Assembly: GCA_036562685.1 (NCBI GenBank)
Contig: DATCJR010000143.1
Coordinates: 1-37,504, forward strand
Source: Clostridia bacterium
GTDB taxonomy: Bacteria; Bacillota; Clostridia; Christensenellales; DUVY01
Reading direction: 5' to 3'
Length of the DNA: 37,504 bases
Positions 1 to 8,307 of this stretch are shown in pieces (the stretch's first letter is position 1; every line of letters begins with the position of its first letter). Below the pieces are notes generated by a model. The model saw only the letters and a list, made by a program, of their open reading frames with translations. It was not told where the DNA came from and searched no databases. Both the position numbers and the translations under genes were made by a program.

Positions 1-92
1 TGGCGGAGAGAGAGGGATTTGAACCCTCGCGCCGATAAACTCGACCTACTCCCTTAGCAGGGGAGCCCCTTTGGCCTCTTGGGTATCTCTCC
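1..92 (-). tRNA. tRNA-Ser (anticodon GCU)
   Basis: Read on the minus strand, a 7-bp acceptor stem (GGAGAGA with TCTCTCC) is followed by a G discriminator and an encoded CCA at position 1-3. The anticodon stem CTCCC/GGGAG holds the loop CTGCTAA, giving anticodon GCU, which reads AGC and AGU serine codons. A long variable arm typical of class II tRNAs and a T-loop GGTTCAAATCC are present. The gene begins right at the window edge, so any further tRNA genes downstream of it are out of view. Confidence 0.96.
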
Positions 93-105
93 AAGTCGTT
101 TAAAA

Positions 106-135
106 ATTATAACATAGCATTATATAATCTGTCAA
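106..135 (-). promoter_or_regulatory. Promoter for tRNA-Ser
   Basis: On the minus strand a TTGACA box (135-130) and a TATAAT box (111-106) are separated by 18 nt, placing the start point about 7 nt before the mature tRNA 5' end. It is divergent from the promoter of the TSCPD gene. The DNA between them (136-330) is AT-rich, and I see no gene in it. Confidence 0.7.
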
Positions 136-330
136 TCATAGAACATTTTTTATTTAAACTAATTTTACCAAAACTTAATTAAATATATATTTTGATTTTA
201 ATGCTGTGTGCAAAAACATATAATCAAAAAATCTTTATCTATAAATTATTATGCTTAATTATTTTATACTATCAACATCTTTATAACTATGTATAATTAA
301 TTTCCTGTTTATACATAAAAATTCCTAATA

Positions 331-358
331 TTGACAAATCATTTTTAAGTGTTATAAT
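331..358 (+). promoter_or_regulatory. Sigma-A-type promoter of the TSCPD gene
   Basis: TTGACA at 331-336 and TATAAT at 353-358, spaced 16 nt, lie about 34 nt ahead of the start codon at 392. Confidence 0.7.
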
Positions 359-391
359 GGTTAAAGAATTTATTTAAAACCGGGTGAAAAA

Positions 392-640
392 ATGGAACTT
401 TATAATACCAAAGGAACATGCGCAAGGCAAATTATTTTTGATGTTAAGGATAACAAATTAATTGACCTTAAGTTCGCAGGGGGATGTAGCGGCAACTTAA
501 GAGGCATTACACAATTAGTTATCGGTCAGGATATCGATTATGTTATTGACAAACTTCAAGGGATAGTTTGTCGTAACGGAACATCTTGTCCTGATCAATT
601 GAGCAAAGCGTTAATGGAATATAAACAAAAAAATGATTAA
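392..640 (+). CDS. TSCPD domain-containing protein (TIGR03905-like)
   Basis: An 82-residue protein carrying the family hallmark CRNGTSCPDQL near residues 60-70 and a glycine/cysteine-rich segment FAGGCSGN around residues 28-35. Small stand-alone TSCPD proteins are common in Clostridia. The same domain occurs at the C-terminus of some ribonucleotide reductases, but the biochemical role of the stand-alone form is unknown. The spaced cysteines could bind metal, which is my inference. The gene has its own promoter and terminator, so it appears monocistronic. The ribosome binding site is weak (GGGTGA, 6 nt before ATG). Length matches the family. Confidence 0.9.
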   Translation: MELYNTKGTCARQIIFDVKDNKLIDLKFAGGCSGNLRGITQLVIGQDIDYVIDKLQGIVCRNGTSCPDQLSKALMEYKQKND

Positions 641-654
641 TGATTGATTTTTTT

Positions 655-677
655 AGCGGCGATTGCCGCTTTTTTTA
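655..677 (+). terminator. Rho-independent terminator after the TSCPD gene
   Basis: Stem AGCGGC/GCCGCT with a GATT loop is followed by a run of seven T. Confidence 0.85.
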
Positions 678-759
678 TTTATTAAATTTTCATAAGAAAA
701 GTTAAATTTTAATTAAAAAAGTTTTTACTATACCCAATTGATAGGAGTATTTTAATTTT

Positions 760-784
760 ATTGTTATACTGTTCTTGTAACAAT
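760..784 (+). promoter_or_regulatory. Inverted repeat over the probable -10 of the ABC exporter genes
   Basis: Arms ATTGTTA (760-766) and TAACAAT (778-784) are separated by 11 nt. The -10-like TATACT (765-770) lies inside the repeat, an arrangement expected of a repressor operator. The best -35-like hexamer, TTGATA at 738-743, is too far away (21 nt), so the promoter call is weak. No regulator gene lies next to the exporter. Confidence 0.45.
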
Positions 785-804
785 AACATTAATAGGAGAT
801 ATCT

Positions 805-1500
805 ATGGGTATACTTGAAGTGCATAATCTTAAGAAAATGTATGGCTCATATATGGGCATAGAAGATGTGTCGTTTTCTGTCCCCGAAGGACAAATTTAC
901 GGCTTCATTGGTCCTAACGGTTCGGGGAAATCTACTACAATTCGAATTCTTATGAATTTTATCTTTCCCACATCTGGCAATGCTTATATCTTTGGACAAG
1001 ATGTGACTAAACTTGATGAAGAAATCAAAAAGAATGTTGGATATGTTCCTGCCGAATCGGTTTTTTATAAAGATTATAATCCGTTGGAAATTTTCAGATA
1101 TTCAGCTCAACTTCGCGGATGTTCTATGCAAAGAGTTGGTGAGTTAATTGATTTGTTTGAGCTTGATACAAGAAAAAAAGGCAAGCAGTTGTCTTTTGGA
1201 AATGCAAAAAAAGTTAGCATAATATTGGCAGTAATGCATAGCCCTAAATTGCTTATTATGGATGAACCTACGAGCGGTCTTGATCCTGTGATGCAGCAAA
1301 GATTTTTTGACCTTTTGGAAAGAGAAAAAGCTCGTGGAGCAACAGTGCTTCTTTCTACTCATATTTTGAGCGATGTCCAAAAAGTTTGTGACAATGCTGC
1401 TATTATTAGAAAAGGTAAAATAGTAGATGTTATTGATGTAAAGCAGCTATCTAAAGAAAAAGGCGATTTGCAAGAAACCTTTATGCAATATTATATCTAA
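805..1500 (+). CDS. ABC transporter ATP-binding protein (ABC-2 exporter type)
   Basis: A 231-residue nucleotide-binding subunit that would hydrolyse ATP for the membrane protein encoded next to it. The Walker A motif GPNGSGKST is at residues 36-44, and Walker B plus D-loop read LLIMDEPTSGLDP, followed by the switch histidine in STHIL. The signature motif reads LSFGN instead of the usual LSGGQ, a variant I know from Firmicutes ABC-2 exporters. The length is that of a bare ATPase domain with a short C-terminus. A good ribosome binding site, AGGAG, lies 8-9 nt before ATG. The permease follows 16 nt downstream. The substrate cannot be deduced; relatives handle peptides, antibiotics or bacitracin-like compounds. 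Confidence 0.92.
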   Translation: MGILEVHNLKKMYGSYMGIEDVSFSVPEGQIYGFIGPNGSGKSTTIRILMNFIFPTSGNAYIFGQDVTKLDEEIKKNVGYVPAESVFYKDYNPLEIFRYSAQLRGCSMQRVGELIDLFELDTRKKGKQLSFGNAKKVSIILAVMHSPKLLIMDEPTSGLDPVMQQRFFDLLEREKARGATVLLSTHILSDVQKVCDNAAIIRKGKIVDVIDVKQLSKEKGDLQETFMQYYI

Positions 1501-1516
1501 AGCGAGGATTCAATTT

Positions 1517-2350
1517 ATGCAAAATACAAATCAAAATTATAATAAATATATTAATCCTGCCTTAATTAAGGGAACGATAAAACAAAGCAGAAAATTTTTG
1601 ATTATATTCCTTTCTGTAATATTGGGATTTACTTTTCTTGCGCTTTTATTGTATATGGCAATTAGAAACATAAAAGATCCTGCTATAGGCGTAATTTCAA
1701 ACATGGATATTTTGCAGTATTATATAAGTGACAGTCATTCGGATTCTCTGCTTATGGGATTGATATTTACAGGCATTGTAGCTATGGCTGCATTGTTAAA
1801 AGATGAGAGAAAAAATACTACTGAATTTTTGTTTGCTCATCCAATTTCCCGCAAAAAAATGTTTTTTACCCAAATGATATCCTTTGTGTCCATACTATTT
1901 ATATTTAGCTTTATCATAATGGCAGGATCATTTTTATTCTTGATAATCTTTAACCGTTTCAAGATTGATTTTGATGTTGGACAATATTTTGTTTTCCATG
2001 CAGGATTGTTTTTAACTAACATTTTATATGGATTTTTCATGTACGGTCTAGCAAGCGTAATGAAGGGAAAAAACTACCTAGCGCCTGCAATTTGTATAGG
2101 TGTAGGAATGTATCTGTTATATTATCTATTTATTATTTTAGCTGCCGCTTTACAATCTATCGCACCTTGGGTTCAAAAGTTAGATTGCCTCTTTGTAATC
2201 AATATATTAAAAGTAGATACTTTTTCTGGCGTTACTAAAGGTTACATGACATTTAGATGGCAGCCTATTTTGGTGTGGAGCTTACTAGCTATAGCCCTTA
2301 ATGTTTGGGGATACTTTAGATATCAGAAAAAAGATTTGAATTGTGCGTAA
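1517..2350 (+). CDS. ABC-2 type transporter permease subunit
   Basis: A 277-residue hydrophobic protein with about six predicted membrane helices: near residues 28-50, 75-95, 115-145, 155-180, 190-215 and 250-268. The cytoplasmic stretch DERKNTTEFLFAHPISRKKMF between the second and third helices is typical of ABC-2 permeases, where it couples to the ATPase. It is translationally close to the ATPase gene and ends just before a strong terminator, so the pair forms a two-gene operon. There is no signal peptide and no extracytoplasmic domain large enough to hint at a substrate. The start is preceded by AGCGAGGA. Confidence 0.88.
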   Translation: MQNTNQNYNKYINPALIKGTIKQSRKFLIIFLSVILGFTFLALLLYMAIRNIKDPAIGVISNMDILQYYISDSHSDSLLMGLIFTGIVAMAALLKDERKNTTEFLFAHPISRKKMFFTQMISFVSILFIFSFIIMAGSFLFLIIFNRFKIDFDVGQYFVFHAGLFLTNILYGFFMYGLASVMKGKNYLAPAICIGVGMYLLYYLFIILAAALQSIAPWVQKLDCLFVINILKVDTFSGVTKGYMTFRWQPILVWSLLAIALNVWGYFRYQKKDLNCA

Positions 2351-2371
2351 ACCCTCCCTAAAACTTTTTTC

Positions 2372-2406
2372 AAAAAAGACCTTTAGACTGCTAAAGGTCT
2401 TTTTTA
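2372..2406 (+). terminator. Rho-independent terminator after the ABC exporter operon
   Basis: A long stem AAAAAAGACCTTTAG/CTAAAGGTCTTTTTT with an ACTG loop ends in a T run. It separates the exporter from the ribosomal operon. Confidence 0.93.
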
Positions 2407-2485
2407 ATTGATTGTAAGCTGTTAATTTTTGGCATAATTAAAGAGTTGATAATTTGATTGCCTATTTGATGAATTTTTGATATAT

Positions 2486-2514
2486 TTGACAAGTTGCGCT
2501 GAATATGCTGATAT
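2486..2514 (+). promoter_or_regulatory. Upstream (second) promoter candidate for the S10 operon
   Basis: TTGACA at 2486-2491 and TGATAT at 2509-2514 are 17 nt apart, and a TG dinucleotide at 2506-2507 makes the -10 an extended type. It lies 84 nt upstream of the better promoter. The rest of 2407-2569 is AT-rich with no gene. Confidence 0.45.
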
Positions 2515-2569
2515 TTTAGGGAAGTCAAAAAAATTAGATCAAGTTTTTTTCAAACATATGCTAAATTTG

Positions 2570-2598
2570 TTGACATAAAAAACCTGTTATATTAGAAT
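2570..2598 (+). promoter_or_regulatory. Main promoter of the ribosomal superoperon
   Basis: TTGACA at 2570-2575 and TAGAAT at 2593-2598 with an ideal 17-nt spacer sit in an A/T-rich stretch. Predicted transcription start is near 2605, giving a leader of about 254 nt before rpsJ. Confidence 0.8.
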
Positions 2599-2604
2599 AT
2601 ATAA

Positions 2605-2858
2605 GCGTGCCCTTTCAGGGTATTTTAAGAGATGAAACTGAAGGTTACCGTGTGAAAATTGCTAGCGCATCGGATAACTTCGGTGGATCAAGCCCCAATT
2701 TAATCAGGGGCGGCTTAAGGCGGAATATATTTTGAAAATTTTAAATGCGGCTTTAGTCTTGTAAGCCGCAAAAAAATGGGGAAATATGAAACACACGGCG
2801 TATTGTATAAGGGTGTTACCGCATTAAGTTAAGCAATCGGAGGTTTTTATAAAAAAGT
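2605..2858 (+). promoter_or_regulatory. Structured 5' leader of the S10 operon (candidate r-protein autoregulatory RNA)
   Basis: About 250 nt of untranslated RNA is much more GC- and repeat-structured than the flanking intergenic DNA. Helices I can draw: 2642-2650 with 2671-2680 (one bulged A); GCCCC 2692-2696 with GGGGC 2707-2711; GCGGCTT 2747-2753 with AAGCCGC 2763-2769. Competing pairings: a second GCGGCTT at 2710-2716 can also pair with 2763-2769, and CCGTGTG 2648-2654 is exactly complementary to CACACGG 2792-2798. GTTACCG occurs twice (2644-2650 and 2815-2821). S10-operon leaders are autoregulated by L4 in gamma-proteobacteria; a similar role here is inference. The rpsJ ribosome binding site (GGAGG, 2839-2843) lies just after the structured part. 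Confidence 0.6.
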
Positions 2859-3167
2859 ATGGCAGGACAAAGAATCAGAATTAATCTCAAAGCTTATGAG
2901 CATGACTTAGTAGATCAGTCAGCTGCTAAGATTGTAGATACAGCCAAGAAGACAGGCGGCAAGGTAAGCGGACCTATCCCTCTTCCTACTGAGAAAGAAA
3001 TTATTACAATTTTGCGTGCTCCTCACAAATATAAGGATTCGAGAGAGCAGTTTGAGATAAGAACACACAAGCGTTTGATAGATATTTACAGCCCGTCAGC
3101 CAAGACAGTGGACAGCCTTATGAAGCTGGACTTGCCTGCAGGTGTTGATATCAAGATCAAGCTGTAA
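2859..3167 (+). CDS. rpsJ: 30S ribosomal protein S10
   Basis: A 102-residue protein, full length for S10, starting MAGQRIRIN and containing the conserved stretches GPIPLPT and [13 protein letters not shown]10 sits in the 30S head and, in many bacteria, also partners NusB in transcription antitermination. It is the first gene of the superoperon, read from the long structured leader. The GGAGG site is 15 nt from the ATG, somewhat farther than ideal. Alternative GTG/TTG starts upstream are not needed because the N-terminus matches the family. Confidence 0.98.
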   Translation: MAGQRIRINLKAYEHDLVDQSAAKIVDTAKKTGGKVSGPIPLPTEKEIITILRAPHKYKDSREQFEIRTHKRLIDIYSPSAKTVDSLMKLDLPAGVDIKIKL

Positions 3168-3189
3168 GGCTTGCCGGAGGATATTTACG

Positions 3190-3828
3190 ATGAACAAAGC
3201 TATATTAGGTAAAAAATTAGGAATGACACAAATATTTTCCGATGACGGCACGGTTATCCCTGTTACTGTTGTGGAAGCAGGTCCGTGTTATGTTTCGCAA
3301 GTAAAAACAGACGAAAAAGACGGTTATAACGCCGTTCAGTTTGCTTTTTATGATGCAAAGGAAAAAACTGTGACAAAACCCCTTATGGGACATTTGAAAA
3401 AAGCAGGACTAGGCGCAAAGAAATATTTGAAGGAATTCAGACTGTCTGATGTTTCTTCTTACACTTCTGGCAAAGAAGTTAAATGCGACATATTCAAGAC
3501 TGGTGACATAGTTGACGTTAGCGGTGTTACAAGAGGTAGAGGTTTTACAGGCGTAATTCAACGCTGGAACAATCATCGTCTTAAGATGACACACGGTACT
3601 GGCCCTGTTCATAGAGAAGTCGGCTCAATGGGAGCTAACAGCACACCCAGCAGAGTTATGAAAAACAAAAAGATGCCCGGACATTATGGACATGAAAATG
3701 CAACCATCCAAAACTTAGAAGTTGTAAAAGTGGATGCTGAAAAAAATATAATGCTTATTAGAGGTTCGGTTCCCGGACCCAAAGGCGGATTAGTTGCTGT
3801 CCGTCAGGCTGTTAAGTCCGCGAAATAA
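3190..3828 (+). CDS. rplC: 50S ribosomal protein L3
   Basis: A 212-residue L3 beginning [16 protein letters not shown], the standard N-terminus. An upstream in-frame start at 3142 lies inside rpsJ and would add a non-conserved tail, so the ATG at 3190 with CCGGAGG before it was chosen. The central finger [15 protein letters not shown] and the segment [20 protein letters not shown] that approaches the peptidyl-transferase centre are present. The residue corresponding to the glutamine methylated by PrmB in E. coli is alanine, which is usual outside proteobacteria. It lies 22 nt after rpsJ. Confidence 0.98.
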   Translation: MNKAILGKKLGMTQIFSDDGTVIPVTVVEAGPCYVSQVKTDEKDGYNAVQFAFYDAKEKTVTKPLMGHLKKAGLGAKKYLKEFRLSDVSSYTSGKEVKCDIFKTGDIVDVSGVTRGRGFTGVIQRWNNHRLKMTHGTGPVHREVGSMGANSTPSRVMKNKKMPGHYGHENATIQNLEVVKVDAEKNIMLIRGSVPGPKGGLVAVRQAVKSAK

Positions 3829-3839
3829 GGAGAAGTAGA

Positions 3840-4469
3840 ATGCCTAAAGTTAATGTATATAATCAGAGCGGAGAAATAGTCGGCGCTATGACCTTAAGTG
3901 ATCAAGTGTTTGGCGCAGAATATAACAAACCTTTAATTCATCAAGTAATAGTTGCACAGCTTAATAATCGCAGACAAGGCACAAAGAGTGCTTTGACTCG
4001 CGCTGAAGTAAGAGGCGGTGGCAAGAAGCCTTGGAGACAAAAGAAGACAGGTAGAGCAAGACAAGGCTCTATTCGTGCGCCCCAATGGTATCATGGCGGT
4101 GTTGTATTTGCTCCTAAGCCCAGAGATTTCTCTCAAAAGGTTAACAAGCAATCTAAAGCTTTGGCTTTGGTTTCTGCACTTAGCGCTAAATTGAGAGATG
4201 ACGAATTATTGGTTTTGGACGATCTCAAGCTTGTTTCCGCTAAGACCAAAGAAGTTGCTGATTGCTTGGCTAAGTTAAAGTTGGATAAGAGCGTTCTTTT
4301 GGTTTTGCCTGAGAGCAATGAGGAAATTTTAAGAGCTTCCAGAAACATTCCTCAAGTTACTACCATTGCTTCAGATCTTATCAATGTGTATGATGTAGTT
4401 CGTCATAATAAGCTCGTAGTTTTAAAGGAAGCAGTTAAGAAGATTGAGGAGGCTTACGGAAATGAGTAA
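3840..4469 (+). CDS. rplD: 50S ribosomal protein L4
   Basis: A 209-residue L4 (uL4 family) with the conserved tunnel-lining loop [20 protein letters not shown] at about residues 57-76, followed by [19 protein letters not shown]4 binds domain I of 23S rRNA and its loop reaches the exit-tunnel constriction. In some bacteria it represses its own operon, which makes it the first suspect as ligand of the leader upstream of rpsJ. Its last eight bases overlap the start of rplW. Ribosome binding site AAGGAG. Confidence 0.98.
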   Translation: MPKVNVYNQSGEIVGAMTLSDQVFGAEYNKPLIHQVIVAQLNNRRQGTKSALTRAEVRGGGKKPWRQKKTGRARQGSIRAPQWYHGGVVFAPKPRDFSQKVNKQSKALALVSALSAKLRDDELLVLDDLKLVSAKTKEVADCLAKLKLDKSVLLVLPESNEEILRASRNIPQVTTIASDLINVYDVVRHNKLVVLKEAVKKIEEAYGNE

Positions 4470-4755
4470 GGCTTATGATATTATCATAAAACCCGTTATG
4501 TCCGAAAAGAGCTATGACGGTATTCATTCTAAGAAATACACATTCATTGTGGATAAAAGGGCGACAAAAACTGAAATAAAAAACGCCATTGAAGAGATTT
4601 TTAAGGTTGATGTAGAAAGCGTCAACACCATTAATGCCCGTGGCAAACTTAAAAGACAGGGCAGATATGAGGGTATGACTCCCTCTTATAAAAAGGCAAT
4701 CATACAATTGAAAAAGGACTCTAAGTCCATAGAATTGTTTGACAGTCTGGCATAA
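4462..4755 (+). CDS. rplW: 50S ribosomal protein L23
   Basis: A 97-residue L23 starting [17 protein letters not shown]. The reading frame opens earlier (4444), but GAGGAGG at 4446-4452 points to the ATG at 4462, which also gives the conserved N-terminus. L23 lines the polypeptide exit and is the docking site for trigger factor and SRP. Conserved [20 protein letters not shown] and the C-terminal KKAIIQLK are visible. It overlaps rplD by 8 nt, which suggests translational coupling. Confidence 0.97.
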   Translation: MSKAYDIIIKPVMSEKSYDGIHSKKYTFIVDKRATKTEIKNAIEEIFKVDVESVNTINARGKLKRQGRYEGMTPSYKKAIIQLKKDSKSIELFDSLA

Positions 4756-4765
4756 GGAGAAAACC

Positions 4766-5593
4766 ATGGCAATTAAGAGATTAAGACCCATTACGCCGGG
4801 TACAAGATTTAAGACTGTTGCAGATTTTTCAGAAATAACCAAAAAGGCTCCTGAAAAGTCATTATTAGTAAGTCTTAACCATTCGGGCGGAAGAAACAAT
4901 CAGGGTAAGATTACTGTAAGACATATTGGTGGCGGTAACAGACGCAAATATCGTGTAATAGATTTTAAGCGTAACAAAGACAATATTCCCGCAAAAGTTG
5001 CGGCTATTGAATATGATCCTAATCGTACAGCATATATCGCATTATTGCATTATGCTGATGGAGAAAAGAGATATATACTTGCTCCTTTAGGATTGCAAGT
5101 GGGAGACACTGTTATATCAGGTGCTCAAGTTGATATAAAAGTCGGCAATGCAATGCCTTTGGAATCAGTTCCTGTAGGTACTATGGTGCATAACATTGAG
5201 CTTCAACCTAATCGCGGCGGACAATTAGTTCGTTCAGCAGGAGATGCTGCTCAATTGATGGCAAAAGAAGGCAAGTATGCAACATTGAGATTGCCCAGTG
5301 GCGAAATGAGAATGGTTTCTATTGCTTGCAGAGCTACAATCGGTCAAGTAGGTAACCTTGATAACGAATTGGTTAGCTTAGGTAAAGCTGGTAGAACACG
5401 TCATTTGGGTGTAAGACCTACAGTACGCGGTGTTGTTATGAACCCTGTTGACCATCCTCACGGTGGTGGTGAAGGTAAGTCTCCCGTTGGTCATCCTAGT
5501 CCTATGACTCCTTGGGGTAAAAAGGCTAGAGGACTCAAAACTAGAAAGAAAAAGAATCGTTCTGACAGATTTATTGTCAAACGCATCAATTAA
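4766..5593 (+). CDS. rplB: 50S ribosomal protein L2
   Basis: A 275-residue L2, full length, starting [14 protein letters not shown] behind AAGGAG. The frame extends upstream to 4739 but that would overlap rplW without homology. L2 is a core 50S protein needed for subunit association and peptidyl transfer. The C-terminal signature [20 protein letters not shown], which holds the histidine long implicated in activity, is intact. The gene lies 10 nt after rplW and 12 nt before rpsS. Confidence 0.98.
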   Translation: MAIKRLRPITPGTRFKTVADFSEITKKAPEKSLLVSLNHSGGRNNQGKITVRHIGGGNRRKYRVIDFKRNKDNIPAKVAAIEYDPNRTAYIALLHYADGEKRYILAPLGLQVGDTVISGAQVDIKVGNAMPLESVPVGTMVHNIELQPNRGGQLVRSAGDAAQLMAKEGKYATLRLPSGEMRMVSIACRATIGQVGNLDNELVSLGKAGRTRHLGVRPTVRGVVMNPVDHPHGGGEGKSPVGHPSPMTPWGKKARGLKTRKKKNRSDRFIVKRIN

Positions 5594-5605
5594 AGAGGTT
5601 AGCAT

Positions 5606-5884
5606 ATGAGCAGATCATTGAAAAAAGGACCTTATGTTGAAGCAAAACTTTTGAAGAGGATTCAAGAGCTTAATGCTAAAAACGAAAAGAAAGTTATAAA
5701 AACATGGTCAAGGGCATCAACAATTTATCCTGATTTTGTAGGGCACACTATAGCTGTGCATGATGGAAGAAAGCATGTTCCTGTTTATTGCACAGAAGAT
5801 ATGGTTGGATGCAAATTGGGTGAATTTGCGCCTACTAGAACCTTTAAGGGACATTCGGGCGATAAAAGCACGAATGCTCAATAG
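5606..5884 (+). CDS. rpsS: 30S ribosomal protein S19
   Basis: A 92-residue S19 with the standard start [12 protein letters not shown] and the conserved C-terminal part [11 protein letters not shown]-like (here [15 protein letters not shown]). It forms a complex with S13 in the 30S head near the A-site finger. AGAGG precedes the ATG by 8 nt. Gap to rplV is 8 nt. Confidence 0.98.
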   Translation: MSRSLKKGPYVEAKLLKRIQELNAKNEKKVIKTWSRASTIYPDFVGHTIAVHDGRKHVPVYCTEDMVGCKLGEFAPTRTFKGHSGDKSTNAQ

Positions 5885-5892
5885 GAGAGAAT

Positions 5893-6285
5893 ATGGCTAA
5901 GAGAATAAGAACAAAAGCTGCCGAGAGGCAGAATAATAAAGATACTAGACCTAAAGCATTTGCACGTCATATAAGGATTTCTCCTTATAAAGTAAGACGA
6001 GTAATAGATTTGGTTCGCGGAAAGAGTTATACGGATGCTATTGCAATTTTGAAGAACACTCCTGCAAGTGCATCTGATCCTGTTATCAGAGCTATAAACA
6101 GTGCTGCTGCCAATGCAGAACACAACAACAACCTTGCTAAAAAGGATTTGTATGTTGCTGAAATCTTTGCAGACCAGGGACCTGTTTTAAAGCGTGTTCA
6201 ACCTCGTGCTCGCGGAAGCGCAGATAGAATCTTGAAACGCACAAGCCATATAACAGTTATTTTAGACGTTAGGGAGGCTAAATAA
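5893..6285 (+). CDS. rplV: 50S ribosomal protein L22
   Basis: A 130-residue L22 with the RNA-binding core [20 protein letters not shown] and the C-terminal beta-hairpin around [21 protein letters not shown] that lines the exit tunnel, the region where macrolide-resistance changes arise in other bacteria. The N-terminus (about 20 residues, rich in Lys/Arg) is slightly longer than in E. coli. Its TAA stop shares one base with the ATG of rpsC. Confidence 0.97.
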   Translation: MAKRIRTKAAERQNNKDTRPKAFARHIRISPYKVRRVIDLVRGKSYTDAIAILKNTPASASDPVIRAINSAAANAEHNNNLAKKDLYVAEIFADQGPVLKRVQPRARGSADRILKRTSHITVILDVREAK

Positions 6286-6956
6286 TGGGTCAAAAGGTTA
6301 ATCCTCATGGTCTTAGAGTAGGCGTCATACATGGTTGGGAAACCCAATGGTATGCAGGAAAGAAAGATTTTAACAAATATTTGTTAGAAGACTATAAAAT
6401 ACGTACTCATATAAAGAATAAGTATTACGCAAACGCTATTTCACGTATTACGATTCAGAGATTGACAGGAAGCAAAATAGTTGTCAACATCTACACAGCT
6501 CGTCCCGGTATGCTTATCGGTAATAAGGGTTCTGGTGTAGAACAAATAAAGAAAGAAATTCAAGCTATAGCAGTAGGCAAAGCTATCAATATCAACATCT
6601 TGGAAGTTAAACGTCCTGATCTTGATGCTACTTTGGTAGCAGAGAACATTGCAGCTCAGCTTGAAAAGAGAGCATCTTTTAGAAGAACCATGAAACAAGC
6701 TTTGAGCCGTGCTATGAAAGCAGGTGCTAAGGGTGTTAAAGTAATGGTTGGCGGAAGATTGGATGGTGCAGAAATTGCACGAAGCGAACATTATAACGAG
6801 GGTTCTATACCTTTGCAAACTCTAAGAGCTAACATTGATTACGGTACTGCACAAGCTCATACTACATTCGGCGTAATCGGTGTTAAGGTATGGATTTATA
6901 AAGGTGAAGTTTTGTCACGTTCCCTCAAAGGAGAAGAGCAAAATGTTAATGCCTAA
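6285..6956 (+). CDS. rpsC: 30S ribosomal protein S3
   Basis: A 223-residue S3 starting [15 protein letters not shown]. The KH domain with GKKG-type loop (here [14 protein letters not shown]) is near residues 78-90, and the C-terminal domain [12 protein letters not shown] is typical. S3 lines the mRNA entry tunnel and contributes to helicase activity. It starts on the stop codon of rplV (TAATG) and its end overlaps rplP by 14 nt. Confidence 0.98.
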   Translation: MGQKVNPHGLRVGVIHGWETQWYAGKKDFNKYLLEDYKIRTHIKNKYYANAISRITIQRLTGSKIVVNIYTARPGMLIGNKGSGVEQIKKEIQAIAVGKAININILEVKRPDLDATLVAENIAAQLEKRASFRRTMKQALSRAMKAGAKGVKVMVGGRLDGAEIARSEHYNEGSIPLQTLRANIDYGTAQAHTTFGVIGVKVWIYKGEVLSRSLKGEEQNVNA

Positions 6957-7398
6957 GAGAGTTAAGTGGAGAAGAGTTCATAGAGGACGCATGAAAGGCA
7001 TCGCTACCAAGGGAAACCTTGTAACTTATGGTGATTATGGTTTGGTAGCTTGCGAGCCCGCATGGATTACTTCCAATCAAATAGAAGCTGCACGTATAGT
7101 GTTGTCTAAGAGGATTAAGAAAGGCGGACAGGTTTGGACAAAGATATTCCCTCATAAGCCTGTAACTAAGAAGCCTGCAGAAACTCGTATGGGTAGTGGT
7201 AAAGGTTCCCCTGAGTTCTGGGTAGCAGTAGTTAAGCCCGGCAGAGTCTTGTTTGAAATCGGTGGAATTCCCGATGAAATATCAAAAGAAGCGTTAACCC
7301 AAGCTGCTTACAAAATGCCCATAAAATGCAAAGTAGTTAAAAAAGGCGAAGTAGTCGATATGGATGTAGAAGAAAACAAGGAGGCTAAGAGTTTATGA
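6943..7398 (+). CDS. rplP: 50S ribosomal protein L16
   Basis: A 151-residue L16 starting [15 protein letters not shown]. The frame opens at 6880 inside rpsC, but AAGGAG at 6928-6933 and the conserved N-terminus fix the ATG at 6943. The signature [20 protein letters not shown] is intact. L16 organises the A-site region and joins late in 50S assembly. The C-terminus has about ten extra acidic residues ([14 protein letters not shown]) compared with typical 137-145-residue forms. Confidence 0.97.
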   Translation: MLMPKRVKWRRVHRGRMKGIATKGNLVTYGDYGLVACEPAWITSNQIEAARIVLSKRIKKGGQVWTKIFPHKPVTKKPAETRMGSGKGSPEFWVAVVKPGRVLFEIGGIPDEISKEALTQAAYKMPIKCKVVKKGEVVDMDVEENKEAKSL

Positions 7399-7628
7399 AA
7401 GCAAAAGAAGTTCATGAAATGACCAATGACGAACTCACTGCCAAGTTGTCATCTTTGAAAAGCGAATTGTTTTATCTTCGATTTAATCATGCTGTAGGAC
7501 AGTTAAGCAACACCAGTCAGCTTACTGCTGTTAAGCGTGATATAGCACGAGTTAAAACAGTGTTAAGAGAACGCGAATTGAAGGGTTTAAGCGGACCTGT
7601 TTCTGCGCCCGCTAAAAAGAAAGCGTAA
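7395..7628 (+). CDS. rpmC: 50S ribosomal protein L29
   Basis: A 77-residue L29: two helices with the conserved [21 protein letters not shown] and [14 protein letters not shown]. It sits by the tunnel exit next to L23. The last dozen residues ([12 protein letters not shown]) extend past the usual 65-67-residue form. Start and stop of rplP overlap by ATGA, and AAGGAGG at 7378-7384 lies inside rplP. Confidence 0.97.
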   Translation: MKAKEVHEMTNDELTAKLSSLKSELFYLRFNHAVGQLSNTSQLTAVKRDIARVKTVLRERELKGLSGPVSAPAKKKA

Positions 7629-7644
7629 GGAAAGGATGTAGATT

Positions 7645-7914
7645 ATGGAAGATACAGCAATAAAAAGAAACAACCGCAAGACCAGAGAGGGCAAAGTTGT
7701 AAGCAACAAGATGGACAAAACAGCAGTAGTGGCTGTTGTAACAAAGTTCAAGCACCCTCTATACAAAAAGACAATAAGTAAGACCAAAAAATTTAAGATA
7801 CACGATGAAAATAACCAATGCCAGGTAGGAGATTTTGTAGAAATCTGCGAAACTCGCCATCTCTCAAAAGATAAATGCTGGCGTCTTGTTAGAATCATTG
7901 AAAAGGCCAAGTAA
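7645..7914 (+). CDS. rpsQ: 30S ribosomal protein S17
   Basis: An 89-residue S17 with the OB-fold signature [18 protein letters not shown] and [20 protein letters not shown]. It is a primary 16S rRNA binder at the bottom of the 30S body. Ribosome binding site AAGGAAAGGA precedes the ATG. It lies 16 nt after rpmC and 11 nt before rplN. Confidence 0.97.
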   Translation: MEDTAIKRNNRKTREGKVVSNKMDKTAVVAVVTKFKHPLYKKTISKTKKFKIHDENNQCQVGDFVEICETRHLSKDKCWRLVRIIEKAK

Positions 7915-7925
7915 GGAGACGCATT

Positions 7926-8294
7926 ATGATACAACCTCAAACTTATCTAAAGGTAGCCGACAACACCGGCGCCAAAGAAATAATGTGTATTCGTGTGCTG
8001 GGTGGATCATTTCGCCGTACGGGAAATATAGGTGATGTTATTATCGCCTCTGTTAAGAGTGCGACCCCCGGCGGCATGGTTAAAAAAGGTGAAGTAGTAC
8101 GGGCTGTTATTGTGCGTACTTGTAAGGGCGTAAGCCGTAAAGATGGTACGCATATCAAATTTGATGACAATGCTGCTGTAATTATTGATGTTCAGCGTCA
8201 GCCCAGAGGTACTCGTATCTTCGGACCCATTGCAAGGGAACTCAGAGAAAAGGACTATATGAAAATTATATCCTTAGCTCCCGAAGTGCTTTAA
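7926..8294 (+). CDS. rplN: 50S ribosomal protein L14
   Basis: A 122-residue L14, exactly family length, starting [18 protein letters not shown] and ending with the standard [26 protein letters not shown]14 forms an intersubunit bridge and is the docking site of the silencing factor RsfS. GGAGACGC precedes the ATG. Confidence 0.98.
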   Translation: MIQPQTYLKVADNTGAKEIMCIRVLGGSFRRTGNIGDVIIASVKSATPGGMVKKGEVVRAVIVRTCKGVSRKDGTHIKFDDNAAVIIDVQRQPRGTRIFGPIARELREKDYMKIISLAPEVL

Positions 8295-8307
8295 GGAGGA
8301 TGAAACT

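Noticed and set aside
2747-2776. GCGGCTT/AAGCCGC hairpin as an intrinsic terminator ahead of rpsJ
   Set aside because: The stem is followed by A residues, not T, on the plus strand, so it does not fit an intrinsic terminator in the direction of the operon.
2776-2832. 18-codon ORF in the S10 leader (and a 7-codon one at 2632-2655)
   Set aside because: Neither has a Shine-Dalgarno sequence, and they overlap the helices drawn for the leader; chance ORFs are more likely than leader peptides.
3142-3189. Upstream in-frame starts for several genes (3142 rplC, 4444 rplW, 4739 rplB, 6880 rplP, 11673 rpsE, 26632 DUF975, 26687 EFR1)
   Set aside because: They overlap the preceding gene or lack homology and binding sites; the internal ATGs with good sites (or the conserved N-terminus) were used instead.
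4435-4899. 154-codon open frame on the minus strand
   Set aside because: It lies entirely opposite rplW and the start of rplB, which are certain genes; no binding site and no family resemblance.
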